Assembly: GCA_945918815.1 (NCBI GenBank)
Contig: CAMEIU010000133.1
Coordinates: forward strand, 1 to 5,790
Source of the DNA: an uncultured Clostridia bacterium
GTDB taxonomy: Bacteria > Bacillota > Clostridia > Oscillospirales > Oscillospiraceae
DNA: 5,790 bases
Direction: 5' to 3'
Part shown: positions 5,705 through 5,790 of the stretch, one piece after another
Numbering within the stretch: position 1 is the stretch's first letter
Layout of the letters: every line of letters starts with the position of its first letter
Notes under the pieces: generated by a model
Database searches by the model: none
What the model saw: the letters and a program-made list of their open reading frames with translations, nothing else
Told to the model about the DNA's origin: nothing
Translations under genes and position numbers: made by a program

Positions 5705-5790
5705 GAAAATGGGTTGGTCGGTGAGATAAATTGGGATTATGATTATCGGCTTTAATAAGCAACTGCAAATTTTGTGCAAGTGCTCAAAAA

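Noticed and set aside
4757..5779. 340-codon open frame on the minus strand
   Set aside because: Antisense to modC with its clear ATPase motifs; composition is typical of a reverse-strand shadow.
5705..5790. Terminator or small gene after modC
   Set aside because: AT-rich with no stable stem followed by T residues on the + strand and no open frame with a ribosome binding site; the final A-run is cut by the window end.
1..5790. CRISPR array, tRNA, rRNA, insertion sequence or phage genes
   Set aside because: No regularly spaced repeats, RNA gene folds, transposase motifs or terminal inverted repeats were found; the window is fully explained by the seven genes and short gaps.

Overview
This 5.8 kb window is a compact, single-strand molybdenum gene cluster. 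All seven genes are on the + strand. Four make or handle the molybdenum cofactor (moaA, moaC, a small MOSC-domain protein and a MoeA-like molybdopterin-binding protein). The other three form a molybdate ABC transporter (modA, modB, modC). The high GC content, GGAGG-type ribosome binding sites, an acidic lipoprotein-type ModA, and GTAGGGGCGGC-type intergenic palindromes suggest a GC-rich member of the Clostridia, most like gut Oscillospiraceae (Flavonifractor, Oscillibacter, Lawsonibacter type). That placement is inference from style, not from a marker gene.

Layout. Positions 1-869 hold moaA without its 5' end. The window opens inside the codon that is probably the last Cys of the N-terminal iron-sulfur motif. 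moaC (871-1338) follows after one base, the MOSC gene (1343-1777) after four bases, and the MoeA-like gene (1781-2806) after three bases, so these four almost certainly share one transcript. A 125 bp AT-richer gap (2807-2931) holds a repeat fragment, short palindromes and a possible promoter. modA (2932-3870) is separated from modB by a 117 bp gap that contains a long GC-rich hairpin (3895-3955). modB (3988-4686, probable TTG start) overlaps modC (4670-5704, GTG start) by 17 bp. The last 86 bp are AT-rich and hold no gene that I can support.

How the genes work together. ModA captures molybdate (or tungstate) outside the membrane, ModB carries it through, and ModC powers transport with ATP. 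MoaA and MoaC convert GTP to cyclic pyranopterin monophosphate, the first committed intermediate of molybdopterin. The MoeA-like and MOSC proteins probably act late, in metal insertion, cofactor binding or cofactor sulfuration or delivery, but their exact reactions cannot be read from sequence. moaD, moaE, mogA/moaB, a canonical moeA and any Mo-enzyme are absent here and would lie outside the window.

I see no new type of system. The items most worth a second look are the Cys-rich tail on the MoeA-like protein, the small MOSC protein embedded in the operon, and the hairpin between modA and modB, which could set the ratio of binding protein to permease.
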